A stretch of DNA of 64,000 bases from Alphaproteobacteria bacterium. GTDB taxonomy: Bacteria; Pseudomonadota; Alphaproteobacteria; Reyranellales; Reyranellaceae. The stretch spans positions 310,001-374,000 of the forward strand of contig JAHBYP010000002.1 in assembly GCA_019635875.1 (NCBI GenBank), in the 5' to 3' direction. The notes beneath the pieces are model-generated. The model was not told the DNA's origin. It searched no databases and saw only the letters and a list, made by a program, of their open reading frames with translations. This document shows, in pieces, positions 1 through 7,802 of the stretch. Position numbers and translations under genes: made by a program. Each line of letters begins with the position of its first letter. The first letter of the stretch is position 1.

Positions 1-1086
1 GGCGACGCCGGCCAGGCTGTCGCCATCCTCGCCGCGCAGATCGGCGAGGCCCTCCATCCGGCTGGTGCCGGCGGCGCAGGCGGCGGCCATGGCGAGCGCC
101 GGGTACTCGTCGATCATGGTCGGCGCCCGGCTCGCCGGCACGTCGACGTGGCGCAGCTCGCCGCCCTTCACCCGGATGTCGGCGACCGGCTCGCCGCCCA
201 TGCTGCGGCGGTTGGTGAAGGTCAGGTCGGCGCCCATCTCGCCCAGCGTCTCGAACAGGCCGGCGCGCAGCGGATTGACGCCGACATTCATGACGGTGAC
301 ATCGCTGCCCTTGACCATCGCCGCCGCGACCACGGCGAAGGCGCCGATCGAGGGGTCGCCGGGCACGACCAGGGCGCGGCCCTTCAGCTCGGGCTGGCCG
401 ACCACGGTGATGGCGAGCGCGCCGCCCTCGAGGCGCTGGCGGCGCAAGGTGGCGCCGAAGCCCTCCATCAGCAGCTCGGTGTGGTCGCGTGTCGGCTCGG
501 GCTCGATCACCGTGGTCTCGCCGGGCGCGTTGAGCGCGGCCATCAGGATCGCCGACTTCACCTGGGAGGACGTCGCCGACATGCGGTGCTCGATCGGCAT
601 CGCCATCTGCGGCCCGACGATCGCCATCGGCAGGCGCCCGCCGCTGCGGCTGACGAAGCGCGCGCCCATGCGCGTCAGCGGCTCGATCACCCGGGCCATG
701 GAGCGCCGCTGCAGATAGGGCCCGCCGGTGACGAAGCTGGTGAAGTCGTGCGTGGCCAGCAGGCCGCTCAGCATGCGCGCCGGGGTGCCCGAATCGCCGA
801 GATGGACGATGTCGTCGGGCTCGTGCAGGCCGCCGACGCCCACGCCATGGATCCGCCATTCACCGCCGCCCCTGTGCTCCAGGCTGGCGCCGAGCTGGCG
901 CAGCGCCGTCGCGGTCGCGACCACGTCGTGACCCTCCCTGGTGCCCTGGATGGTGGTCTCGCCGACCGCCAGCGCCCCCAGCATCAGGGCGCGATGCGAG
1001 ATCGCCTTGTCGCCGGGCAGCCGCGCGCGCCCCTCGAGCCGGGGCACGGGCGAGGACTTCAGCTTGTGCGCGGCGGCGGCACGCAT
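1..1086 (-). CDS. aroA: EPSP synthase (3-phosphoshikimate 1-carboxyvinyltransferase), 3' end cut by window
   Basis: Cytoplasmic shikimate-pathway enzyme that transfers the enolpyruvyl group of PEP to shikimate-3-phosphate. The 362 codons in view carry PGDKAISHR at residues 24-32, LGDSGT at 96-101, SSQVKSA at 173-179, TRDHTE at 199-204 and DEYP at 326-329, all landmarks of the family. Roughly the last 80 residues of a ~440-residue protein lie left of the window. ATG at 1086 is chosen because AAGGGAG lies about 11 bases upstream and it leaves the usual ~20-residue lead before PGDK; in-frame TTG or GTG codons further upstream are possible. It diverges from the zinc-ribbon gene at 1260, a pairing common in Alphaproteobacteria. 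Confidence 0.96.
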   Translation of the reverse strand, partial: MRAAAAHKLKSSPVPRLEGRARLPGDKAISHRALMLGALAVGETTIQGTREGHDVVATATALRQLGASLEHRGGGEWRIHGVGVGGLHEPDDIVHLGDSGTPARMLSGLLATHDFTSFVTGGPYLQRRSMARVIEPLTRMGARFVSRSGGRLPMAIVGPQMAMPIEHRMSATSSQVKSAILMAALNAPGETTVIEPEPTRDHTELLMEGFGATLRRQRLEGGALAITVVGQPELKGRALVVPGDPSIGAFAVVAAAMVKGSDVTVMNVGVNPLRAGLFETLGEMGADLTFTNRRSMGGEPVADIRVKGGELRHVDVPASRAPTMIDEYPALAMAAACAAGTSRMEGLADLRGEDGDSLAGVA

Positions 1087-1259
1087 CGCGTCGATGACTC
1101 CCTTCGCCGAGGCGTTTCCGCCGGCCGGGCGGGCGGAAGGGCGCGGCAATTTGCTTTTGACAGGGACCGGCACGCATGGCAAACGCGCGGACCTGCCGCC
1201 GGGAGCCATGCTGCCGCTCCGGGCGAGCCATCCAATTCCGCATCGAGCAAGAGGCCGAG

Positions 1260-1628
1260 ATGGTCAAAGCCGCGTGGGGAACCAAGCGCACCTGCCAGAG
1301 CTGCGGTGCTCGGTTCTACGACCTGAACAATTCACCGATCGTCTGCCCGAAGTGCCATCATGCGCACGATCCGGAGGATTTCGTGAAGACGCGCCGCAGC
1401 CGGGCCGCCGCCGGCGCCGCCGCGGCAGCCGCCGCCAAGGCCGCCGCGGCCAAGAGCAAGGTCAAGGAGGTCGTGGACGGCGTCGCGCTCGACGGCGGCG
1501 ATCTGCCCGAGGTCGAGGGCGACGAGGCGGCGGATGACGCCGCGCTGGAGGATACCGACGACCTGGCCGAGGAGGATGCGGCGCTCGAGGTCGACATCGA
1601 GGAGAAGCAGAGCGACGAGGAGACCTGA
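1260..1628 (+). CDS. TIGR02300 (FYDLN acid) family zinc-ribbon protein
   Basis: A 122-residue protein of unknown function. The N-terminus has two CxxC pairs (C12/C15 and C29/C32) around the family signature FYDLN (19-23), so it probably binds one zinc. A basic and alanine-rich linker (about 45-70) follows, then a strongly acidic Asp/Glu tail to the end, as in family members of this length. ATG at 1260 is the family start (MVKAAWGTKRTC) and has a GAGGCCGAG ribosome-binding stretch upstream; an in-frame ATG at 1176 would add 28 unsupported residues. Identification rests on the CxxC-FYDLN-CxxC layout and acidic tail; the molecular role is not known. Confidence 0.93.
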   Translation: MVKAAWGTKRTCQSCGARFYDLNNSPIVCPKCHHAHDPEDFVKTRRSRAAAGAAAAAAAKAAAAKSKVKEVVDGVALDGGDLPEVEGDEAADDAALEDTDDLAEEDAALEVDIEEKQSDEET

Positions 1629-1714
1629 TCGGTCGCCGAATCCGCTTGCGCGCCGCGCGGACGCTTCATATCTAGTCGCGCATCGTCGGCGCCCCAGCGC
1701 CGGCCGGGAGTTTC

Positions 1715-1790
<76 letters not shown>

Positions 1791-1822
1791 ATTGAAACAA
1801 GGGCTTAGCGGGCGACCGCTAG

Positions 1823-3461
1823 CCCGGATATCTCACAGGGAAGAAGTGAGAGAGTGGAGTGATGGGCGCAGGGTGTGTGGCGTGATGGTCTGAGTGATAT
1901 CGGTGATTTTGGCCGGATCGCGAGCGCGGATGAAGGCCGCCGGAAGCGGTGAGCGGAAGGTATGTCGGCTGTGCGGTGTCTGGTTCGTGTCAGGCGTCGG
2001 CGGCCATGGCGTGGTAGGCGATGGCCCAGTCGCGCTGCCAGGGATGGCCTGAGGCCATGGCGATCCTGACCCTGCGGACGGAGACGCGGACGAGGGCGCC
2101 GATCTTGAGCAGCTTCAGCCGGATCGAGCCGCAGGTGGCATCGGCCAGGGCGGTGGTCTTCAGGGCGATGCGGCGCAGGCCGTCGAGCAGGACATAGGCG
2201 AACGAGGCGAACCACAGGCGCAGCTGGTTGGCGCGCATGGTGGCGCTGGAGGTGCGGTCGGCGAAGAGGTCGAGCTGGCACTCCTTGATGCGGTTCTCCA
2301 TCTCGCCGCGGGCGCAGTAGAGGCCCTCGTAGAGAGCGCGGGCGCCGGCGCGGTCGGGGCCAAGCGAGGTGACGACGAAGCGCGGGTTGGCCTCGTCCTG
2401 GGTATGCTCGGCCTTGCCGACGACGCGACGCCTGCGGCTCCAGCTGTCGCGCGTCGTCCACAGGAAGTCCTTGAAGCGGCGCGCCGGGGCGCCAGTGATG
2501 GTGCTCTCGGCAGCGGCCATGGCCAGTTCCGCGGCGATCTCGCCGACCAGGCGGGCGTTGCGCGCCAGGCCGAACAGATAGTCGACGGCGTTGGCCTCGC
2601 ACCAGGCCATCAGCGCCTCGCGGGCGAAGCCGGAGTCGGCGCGCAGCACGATGCGCACCGCGGGCCAGCGGGCGCGGATCTGGGCGACGATGCGCGCGAT
2701 CTCCTCCTGTGCGCCGGCCGCGGCGTCGATGTTGGCCGGCCGCAGCTTGGCCGCCAGCAGGTGGCGGCCGCAGAAGACGTAGAGCGGCAGGTAGCAGTAA
2801 TGGCCGTAATAGCCGTGGAAGAAGCGGCCTTCCTGCGCGCCGTGCAGCGGATCGTCGGTGGCATCCAGGTCGAGCACGATCTCCTCGGGCGCCTTGGCAT
2901 GCGCCTCGAGGAAGACCTCGACCAGCAGCGCCTCGATCGCCGCCGCGTCGTGGCCGATCTTGTGGTAGCGCGTCGGCTCCGGCCGGCTCAGCTCCAGCCG
3001 GTTCAGCGTCGACTTGCCGGCCACCGCCGCACAGTCCTTGCGCCGCGCCGCAAGCTTGCCCGCCAGCACCGCCATCACAGGGTCGTGCCGCAGCCAGTCG
3101 TGGTCGTTCAGATCCTCGTAGCCCAGCGCCAGGCCATAGACGCGCTGCCCGACCAGGGTACGAACCTCGTGCTCGATCAACTCGCGGTTCCGACGATCGA
3201 CGAAGCAGCCGGCAAAGCGCTCGATCAGACCCAGCGCCCGGTCCGTCGCCCCCAGCAGCAGCCCGCCGGCATCCGACGTCATCGACCCGCCGTCGAACGA
3301 CGCCGCGACCACGCGTCTTTCCACGGCTGCAAAGCCAAACAATTCCGCGATACACTCTGTCGGCATCGGGGTTCTTTCCTCTGTTCGCGAAAGTCGTTGC
3401 GGCACAACAACTTTCTCAGAGGCAGGACTCCGATGCACCCTTTACCTTTGAGATATCCGGG
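1823..3461. mobile_element. IS1380-family insertion sequence
   Basis: A 17-bp perfect inverted repeat, CTAGCCCGGATATCTCA, lies at 1819-1835 and inverted at 3449-3465, bracketing one transposase gene. IS1380-type elements are known to duplicate about 4 bp, and the outermost CTAG at both ends could be that duplication, because the next flanking bases (ACCG left, GCCC right) do not match. On that reading the element is 1823-3461, 1.64 kb, close to the classic IS1380 length. If CTAG belongs to the element, it has no visible duplication. Intact ends and an open transposase suggest recent or still active insertion. Confidence 0.88.
1990..3366 (-). CDS. IS1380-family transposase (DDE)
   Basis: Cut-and-paste DNA transposase, about 458 residues and full length for the family, with no internal stop. 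The N-terminal part has the family block SFDGGSMTSDAGGLLL. DDE candidates are the first Asp in VLDLDATDDP, the second in LRADSGFA and the Glu in EMENRIKE, which is the IS4/IS1380-type spacing. ATG at 3366 (MPTECIAELFG) is preferred: GAGGAAAG lies about 10 bases upstream, whereas the in-frame start at 3438 would run close to the right inverted repeat. It fills nearly all of the element and acts on the two inverted repeats. Confidence 0.93.
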   Translation of the reverse strand: MPTECIAELFGFAAVERRVVAASFDGGSMTSDAGGLLLGATDRALGLIERFAGCFVDRRNRELIEHEVRTLVGQRVYGLALGYEDLNDHDWLRHDPVMAVLAGKLAARRKDCAAVAGKSTLNRLELSRPEPTRYHKIGHDAAAIEALLVEVFLEAHAKAPEEIVLDLDATDDPLHGAQEGRFFHGYYGHYCYLPLYVFCGRHLLAAKLRPANIDAAAGAQEEIARIVAQIRARWPAVRIVLRADSGFAREALMAWCEANAVDYLFGLARNARLVGEIAAELAMAAAESTITGAPARRFKDFLWTTRDSWSRRRRVVGKAEHTQDEANPRFVVTSLGPDRAGARALYEGLYCARGEMENRIKECQLDLFADRTSSATMRANQLRLWFASFAYVLLDGLRRIALKTTALADATCGSIRLKLLKIGALVRVSVRRVRIAMASGHPWQRDWAIAYHAMAADA

Positions 3462-3509
3462 CTAGGCCCTTTGGTTTTTTCCTGGTACGCAGCCGGCGGA
3501 TCCTCGGTC

Positions 3510-3776
3510 CTACCGCTCGCGGCGGATGTCTGCCCGCGACAGGGGTGGTGCGCCATCGCCTGGGCCATCCATCTCTTCAAGGGCGGCTGACAGCGCGGGG
3601 TCTTCGGTGCATTCCAGGCGCATCGACGCCCTCAGTCGCGGCTTTTCGGCGGCCAGCGCCACCTTGCACTGCTCGCGGCTCAGCGCGTAATCCACCGCCC
3701 GCGTCTCGCAATAGCTGCCGTCGGCCAGCGGCGTCGCCGAGCAGACGATCAGCGACAGGACCCAAGCGTTCAGCAT
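3510..3776 (-). CDS. Small cysteine-containing protein, probably exported, unknown function
   Basis: An 88-residue protein I do not recognise. It begins with a hydrophobic stretch (about residues 3-18, MLNAWVLSLIVCSATPLADG) that could be a short signal or anchor. Cysteines at about 12, 19 and 33 are followed by a charged, coiled-coil-like middle and a polar tail ending RRER. The start at 3776 is supported by AAGGAG 8 bases upstream; longer in-frame extensions run into the repeat at 4003-4096 and are unlikely. It sits alone beside the right end of the IS1380-type element. Confidence 0.6.
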   Translation of the reverse strand: MLNAWVLSLIVCSATPLADGSYCETRAVDYALSREQCKVALAAEKPRLRASMRLECTEDPALSAALEEMDGPGDGAPPLSRADIRRER

Positions 3777-4002
3777 CGGGGCTACTCCTTGGCTCACGTG
3801 ACGGGCGCGCCGTGCACGTCGTCGAGGAGGGCAAGGTATCGGCCGAACGTCTCGCGCAGATTTCGCGGGCCGGGGGAATTTGTAACGTGTGTCTCGGCCG
3901 CAGGCCCGGCCGACCGGCGCCGACCGGGCCCCGCCGGCCACCAGGCTCACGCCGCGCGCCGTGAGCACGGCCTCGATCCCCGCGTGGCACCCATCGGCCA
4001 TC
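3777..4002. other. Gene-free stretch with possible coding debris
   Basis: No intact gene is seen between the small protein and the palindromic element. On the minus strand about 30 codons ending near 3790 read like a real protein terminus (LRETFGRYLALLDDVHG), but the frame is closed by a stop upstream and has no start or ribosome-binding site. I take it as debris of a lost gene, possibly disrupted when the adjacent repeat arrived. The source gene is not recognised. Confidence 0.4.
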
Positions 4003-4096
4003 GGTGTCAGGCTTGCGTTATTGCGTTGTTTCTCGGCAACCGGCACGCACACGCCAGAGCGAGGTCCGGAAAACGCAATAACGCAAGCCTGACACC
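4003..4096. repeat. 94-bp palindromic element with 25-bp perfect inverted termini
   Basis: The first 25 bases (4003-4027, starting GGTGTCAGGCTTGCG) are repeated as an exact inverted copy at 4072-4096, separated by 44 bp. No coding capacity is visible. It lies between coding debris on one side and the abrupt end of the SRPBCC remnant on the other, so it looks like a mobile palindromic element or MITE inserted in a gene. No second copy is present in this window. Confidence 0.75.
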
Positions 4097-4321
4097 AGAT
4101 GCGGACTCGAAAGTGTGCGGCAGGAAGCCCCTTCTGTGGAGGCGAACGCTGAGTCCGGCGAAATCGGGGCCGCGGGGCACGAGCAGCTCAACGCGCAGGA
4201 AGACCGCCGACCACCATGCCGCCATCGACAGCGGATCGCGCACCACATCAAACCGCTCACGCAGGCTGGCATCGATCGCCCGGCTCGATACGAAGCGGAA
4301 TTGCCCGGCTGTCGCGCCCAT
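4097..4321 (-). pseudogene. N-terminal fragment of an SRPBCC (START/polyketide-cyclase-like) gene
   Basis: About 75 codons from ATG 4321 read like the start of an SRPBCC ligand-binding protein: a first strand, then the helix segment VVRDPLSMAAWWSAVFLRVE, then strand residues LVPRGPDF and RLHRRGFLPHTF. Family members run to about 150 residues, but here similarity ends where the palindromic element begins at 4096, and the remaining beta-sheet and long C-terminal helix are missing. I call it a truncated, non-functional gene. Assignment is by pattern recognition only. Confidence 0.55.
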
Positions 4322-4394
4322 CGCGGAAGTTCCCCGAAGCGGCTCGGGGGCAGGGATGATCGCGGCTATGGCGCTACGGAACAGGGACCCTTCC

Positions 4395-4949
4395 CTATGC
4401 GCCGGCCAGCCCGAAGCGCGCGCCGGCGTCGCGGAACTGCTGGGCCCGCTGCGCCACGTCATAGGGCTCCTCGCGCAAGGTCTCGGGATCCCACTGGCTG
4501 CGCGGCGCGGCAAAGAAATCGCCGCCGTAGAGCTGCAGCGCGCACGACATGCGCGGCAGCGGATTGGTCACGGTGTGGATGATGTCGCGGCCCAGCGGAT
4601 GCGCGTCGCGCACGCGCAGCGCCCGGGCACCCGCCGCCTCGATCACCTCGCCCTGGCGCCGCCAGAAGATGTTGTCCTCGCAGCCGGAGTACACGCCGAT
4701 CACCGCCCACATGTTGTGATTGTGCGGGGTGACCGTCATGAACGGCGGCCAGTTGATGTTGAGGATGGTGAGCTTCTCGCTGCGATGGAGCGTGACGATG
4801 CCGCTTCTGGTCGGCTCGCCCAGCGCAGCGATCACCTCGCCCGGCTCCGACACCGCGCGGGCGACGATCTCGCGTACCGCCCCGTGGCTGTCGTCGCTTT
4901 CGACGGCCTCGCGGCACGCCTCGATAAAGCGGTCCCTGTCGAAGCGCAT
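4395..4949 (-). CDS. Cupin-fold cysteine dioxygenase-like protein
   Basis: A 184-residue protein of the cysteine dioxygenase / 3-mercaptopropionate dioxygenase type: a non-haem iron cupin that oxidises small thiols with O2. The likely iron ligands are H76 and H78 (PHNH) and H135 (RDIIHTV), the three-His set of this superfamily. The first 45 residues are helical, followed by the beta barrel. ATG 4949 is chosen over GTG 4961 because GGAGG ends 5 bases upstream of it. The substrate is not determined: many such predicted metal-dependent double-stranded beta-helix proteins have no tested activity. It stands alone between decayed DNA and a palindromic repeat. Confidence 0.78.
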   Translation of the reverse strand: MRFDRDRFIEACREAVESDDSHGAVREIVARAVSEPGEVIAALGEPTRSGIVTLHRSEKLTILNINWPPFMTVTPHNHNMWAVIGVYSGCEDNIFWRRQGEVIEAAGARALRVRDAHPLGRDIIHTVTNPLPRMSCALQLYGGDFFAAPRSQWDPETLREEPYDVAQRAQQFRDAGARFGLAGA

Positions 4950-5033
4950 GGCCACCTCCACCGGTGGGAACTCCGCCTACCGTAGAACGGGCCGACCCTC
5001 TTGTCATGCCGGGCACGGGATTGGATCTGTCCT

Positions 5034-5157
5034 CCCTTCCCCCGGAGGGGGAAGGTGGCGCGCAGCGCCGGAAGGGGGATGTCGAAGACGGACTCCTCAG
5101 TTCGTCTTCGACATCCCCCTTCCGCCCTTCGGGCACCTTCCCCCTCCGGGGGAAGGG
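5034..5157. repeat. Intergenic nested palindrome, family A copy 1
   Basis: Outer arms CCTTCCCCCGGAGGGGGAAGG and CCTTCCCCCTCCGGGGGAAGG are themselves palindromic, and inner arms GGGGGATGTCGAAGACGGA and GTCTTCGACATCCCCCTTCC pair with each other. Between the two parts are variable links (GGTGGCGCGCAGCGCCGG, CGCCCTTCGGGCACC). Related copies lie at 8745, 28573, 48634 and 60414, with a half copy at 62232. It separates two minus-strand genes and could act as a strong RNA hairpin or terminator. Confidence 0.9.
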
Positions 5158-5178
5158 AGTGATGACCATGACCGGGGG

Positions 5179-6006
5179 CTATGGCCGGCGACGGGCAACC
5201 AGGTTGCGTTCGTGCGATTGTTCCGCCTCGGCCAGCTGCTCGGGCGACATCCTCGCGGCGACCATCTCGCGCAGCCTGTCGGCGATGCCGTCGCCCTGTG
5301 CCGCGGCCCGCGCGAACCAGCGATAGGCCAACACGTCGCTCTGCGGCACGCCCCGGCCGTTGTAGTGCATGAGACCGAGATTGACCTGTGCGCCGACATC
5401 GTCCTGGTCGGCGGCGAGCCGATACCATCTCACCGCTTCGGCGTCGTTGCGCGGCACGCCCTTGCCGAGCGCATAGGCGTAGCCGATGGCGAATTGCGCG
5501 CCGGGCTCGTCCTGCGCCGCCGCCAGCCGGTACCAGCGCAAGGCCTCGGCCTGGTCCTGCGGCAGGCCGCGGCCCTCGGCGTGGAAGTCGCCCAGCGCGC
5601 TCTGGGCGCTGGCGTGGTCCTGCGCCGCCGCCAGCCGGTACCAGTGCAGCGCCTCGGCGACGTCCTCGTCCACGCCATGGCCGTTGTCGTACAGGAAGCC
5701 CACGCTGTATTGCGCCAGCGCATCGCCCAGCAGCGCGATGGGCAGCCACAGCCGCATCGCCTCGGCATGGTCCTGCGGCACGCCGTGGCCGTTGAAGTGC
5801 ATCAGGCCGATGTTGAACTGGGCGTAGACATCGCCCTGCTCGGCGAGCGGCTGCCACAGGCGCAGCGCCGTGGCGTAGTCGCCACGACGCGCAGCCGCGT
5901 CGGCGTCCTCGAACGGTCCCGCGCCCGCCGGTGCCGACAGGCACAAGGCCGCCGCGACCAGCGCGGCTGCGAGAGCATCCCTCATGGCTGGCTTCGGCAG
6001 CCCCAC
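5179..6006 (-). CDS. Secreted Sel1-like repeat protein
   Basis: A protein of about 275 residues with a signal peptide (hydrophobic core LAAALVAAALCLSAPAGA, cleavage near AGA-GPFED) and then about five Sel1-type repeats of 36 residues. The recurring pattern is AQ..IG..Y..G.GVP.D..EA..WYRLAA, from about residue 40 to 245. Such alpha-solenoids are periplasmic or envelope scaffolds for protein contacts; no partner is indicated. GTG 6006 has GGGGAG about 8 bases upstream, while ATG 5985 is the alternative and would place the signal peptide closer to the N-terminus. The flanking genes are unrelated. Confidence 0.85.
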   Translation of the reverse strand: MGLPKPAMRDALAAALVAAALCLSAPAGAGPFEDADAAARRGDYATALRLWQPLAEQGDVYAQFNIGLMHFNGHGVPQDHAEAMRLWLPIALLGDALAQYSVGFLYDNGHGVDEDVAEALHWYRLAAAQDHASAQSALGDFHAEGRGLPQDQAEALRWYRLAAAQDEPGAQFAIGYAYALGKGVPRNDAEAVRWYRLAADQDDVGAQVNLGLMHYNGRGVPQSDVLAYRWFARAAAQGDGIADRLREMVAARMSPEQLAEAEQSHERNLVARRRP

Positions 6007-6223
6007 GCTGCCGCTCCCCCGATGGTAGGCACGTCCGACGAGAACGTGCAGTCAGGGTTTCACAACCTCACCGACGAGTCGAGTCGCGATGGCTTCAGGG
6101 GACCGGCGAAAAGCCGAGCCGATGCGTCCCGAGCGCAGTGAGGAACCTCCTTGGGGCCGCCGGTGTCGCGCCGGCACGTGGGAGGATGTCGGCGAGCCGC
6201 CGGCGCTCCCAGACGGCAGGAAA

Positions 6224-6481
6224 TCAGGGCGCGTAGACGCAGGTGGCGTGGGAATCCTCGCGCCGGCCGATCCAGCACCGGCCGCTGTGGCTGACATAGC
6301 CCAGCTCGTGGCCGTCCTCGTCGCACAATGCCGGACCGGGCACCGCGTCGAGCGGGCCCTCCCACGACTCGAGCGCGGCGCGGAACATCGTCGACGCCTG
6401 TTCGTAGCTGTCGATCGGATAGAGGCGGTCGCCCACGCGCATGTGGGTGACGCGGGTGAAGATGGCGCAGTCCAGTGGCAT
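6224..6481 (-). CDS. Small conserved-looking protein of unknown function
   Basis: An 85-residue soluble protein I do not recognise. It contains a beta-rich middle with DAVPGPALCDEDGHELGYVS, three cysteines (one near the N-terminus, CAIF, and two late) and ends HATCVYAP. ATG 6481 follows AAGGGGGC at a normal distance; an in-frame upstream start at 6607 would add 42 residues of low-quality sequence. Codon use matches the surrounding genes. The 217 bases between it and the Sel1 gene hold no recognisable gene. Confidence 0.55.
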   Translation of the reverse strand: MPLDCAIFTRVTHMRVGDRLYPIDSYEQASTMFRAALESWEGPLDAVPGPALCDEDGHELGYVSHSGRCWIGRREDSHATCVYAP

Positions 6482-6686
6482 CGGTGCCCCCTTAAGGCAC
6501 AACAGGCTCGGTGCAGGCAACGTGTTGAATCTTCGACCGTTGCAGCGTCGGAATTGCGGCGTGAATCGCCGTTTTGCCGACTCAATCGACCACGAACGCC
6601 GTTGCATGCGGTTCCCGCTTGGCTCCCCGGGCGCAGCGAGGGGTCTCGAGACGGCTGAAAAGATCCCTCGCGACGCTCGGATGGGT

Positions 6687-7802
6687 TCAATCCAGCGTCT
6701 GGCGGAAGCGGGTGACGGCGATGGTCATGGCCACCAGCATCAGGCCGGTGAGCGCCAGCGCCTCGGTGCCGAGATCGGCCATGGTCGCGCCCTTGAGCAG
6801 GATGCCGCGCACGATGCGGAGATAGTGCGTCACCGGCAGCGCCTCGCCGATCCACTGCGCCCAGCGCGGCATGCCGGCGAAGGGGAACATGAATCCCGAC
6901 AGCAGGATGTTGGGCAGGAAGAACATGAACGACATCTGGATCGCCTGCAGCTGGTTGCCGGCGACGGTCGAGAAGGTGTAGCCGATCGACAGGTTCACGG
7001 TGATGAAGAGCGTCGTCAGCAGGGCCAGCAGCCAGACATTGCCGACCACCGGCACGTCGAAGATGAAGACGCCGGCGACCAGGATGAGCAGCGCCTGCAG
7101 GAAGCCGACCACGACATAAGGTGCGATCTTGCCCAGCATGATCTCGACCGGGCGGATCGGCATCGACAGCAGGCTCTCCATCGTGCCGCGCTCGATCTCT
7201 CGCGTCACCGAGAGCGCGGTGAAGATCAGCATGGTCATGGTCAGGATGGTGCCCAGCAGGCCGGGCACGATGTTGAGCTGCGTCGAGCCCTCGGGGTTGT
7301 AGCGCCGGTGCTGGCGCACCTCGAACAGCCTGGTGCCCTCGACGATCCGCGGCAGGCCGCGATCGCGCGACAGCGCGCCGCTCACCGCCGTCTCCAGGGC
7401 GCTGAGCGCGCCGCCGGTGGCCACGGGATCCGAGGCGTCGGCGATCACCAGCAGCGACGGCGCATCGCCGCGGCGCACCGCGCGCGCGAAGCCGGCCGGA
7501 ATCTCGACGACGAACAGCACGGCGCCGGACTTCAGCAGATGGTCGATCTCGCTTTCGCTGCGCGCCACACGGCGCACGTCGAAATAGGCGGTGTTGCGCA
7601 GGCCGGCGAGGATCGAGCGCGCCAGGTCGCTGTCCTCCTGCATCAGCACGGCGGTCGGCAGGTTGCGTGGCGTGGTGTTGATGGCGAAGCCGAACAGCAG
7701 CAGCTGGATCAGCGGGATCGCGATCATGGTGGCGAAGGTGATGCGATCGCGCCGCAGCTGCAGCAGCTCCTTGGTGAACATCGCCAGCACGCGGCCCAGC
7801 AT
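6687..7802 (-). CDS. ABC-2 type transporter permease (YbhR/YhhJ-like)
   Basis: A 371-residue inner-membrane permease of an ABC exporter. The topology is typical of the ABC-2 family: one N-terminal membrane helix (about 20-40), a large periplasmic domain of about 130 residues, then five C-terminal helices. The family segment REIERGTMESLLSMPIRPVEIMLGK precedes the second helix, and MFFLPNILLSGFMFP lies in the membrane core. Its ATG overlaps the stop of the ATPase gene (TGATG), so the two are co-translated. With the HlyD and TetR genes on the far side of an inserted IS it forms a drug-efflux or envelope-export operon; the substrate is unknown. Confidence 0.92.
   Translation of the reverse strand: MLGRVLAMFTKELLQLRRDRITFATMIAIPLIQLLLFGFAINTTPRNLPTAVLMQEDSDLARSILAGLRNTAYFDVRRVARSESEIDHLLKSGAVLFVVEIPAGFARAVRRGDAPSLLVIADASDPVATGGALSALETAVSGALSRDRGLPRIVEGTRLFEVRQHRRYNPEGSTQLNIVPGLLGTILTMTMLIFTALSVTREIERGTMESLLSMPIRPVEIMLGKIAPYVVVGFLQALLILVAGVFIFDVPVVGNVWLLALLTTLFITVNLSIGYTFSTVAGNQLQAIQMSFMFFLPNILLSGFMFPFAGMPRWAQWIGEALPVTHYLRIVRGILLKGATMADLGTEALALTGLMLVAMTIAVTRFRQTLD

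Noticed and set aside
1157-1185. TTGACA at 1157 as a promoter for the TIGR02300 gene
   Set aside because: The -35 match is perfect but no acceptable -10 lies 16-18 bases downstream.
148-1326. Long plus-strand open frame opposite aroA
   Set aside because: Composition is typical of antisense frames in GC-rich DNA (His/Arg/Ala/Gln-rich), while the minus strand has clear EPSP synthase motifs.
3777-4002. Intact gene encoding the LRETFGRYLALLDDVHG peptide
   Set aside because: An in-frame stop precedes it by about 20 codons and there is no start codon or binding site, so only debris is claimed.
3777-4002. A third selenoprotein using the UGA before that debris
   Set aside because: The residues around this UGA are low-complexity and Trp/Pro-rich with no redox motif, and no suitable hairpin was seen.
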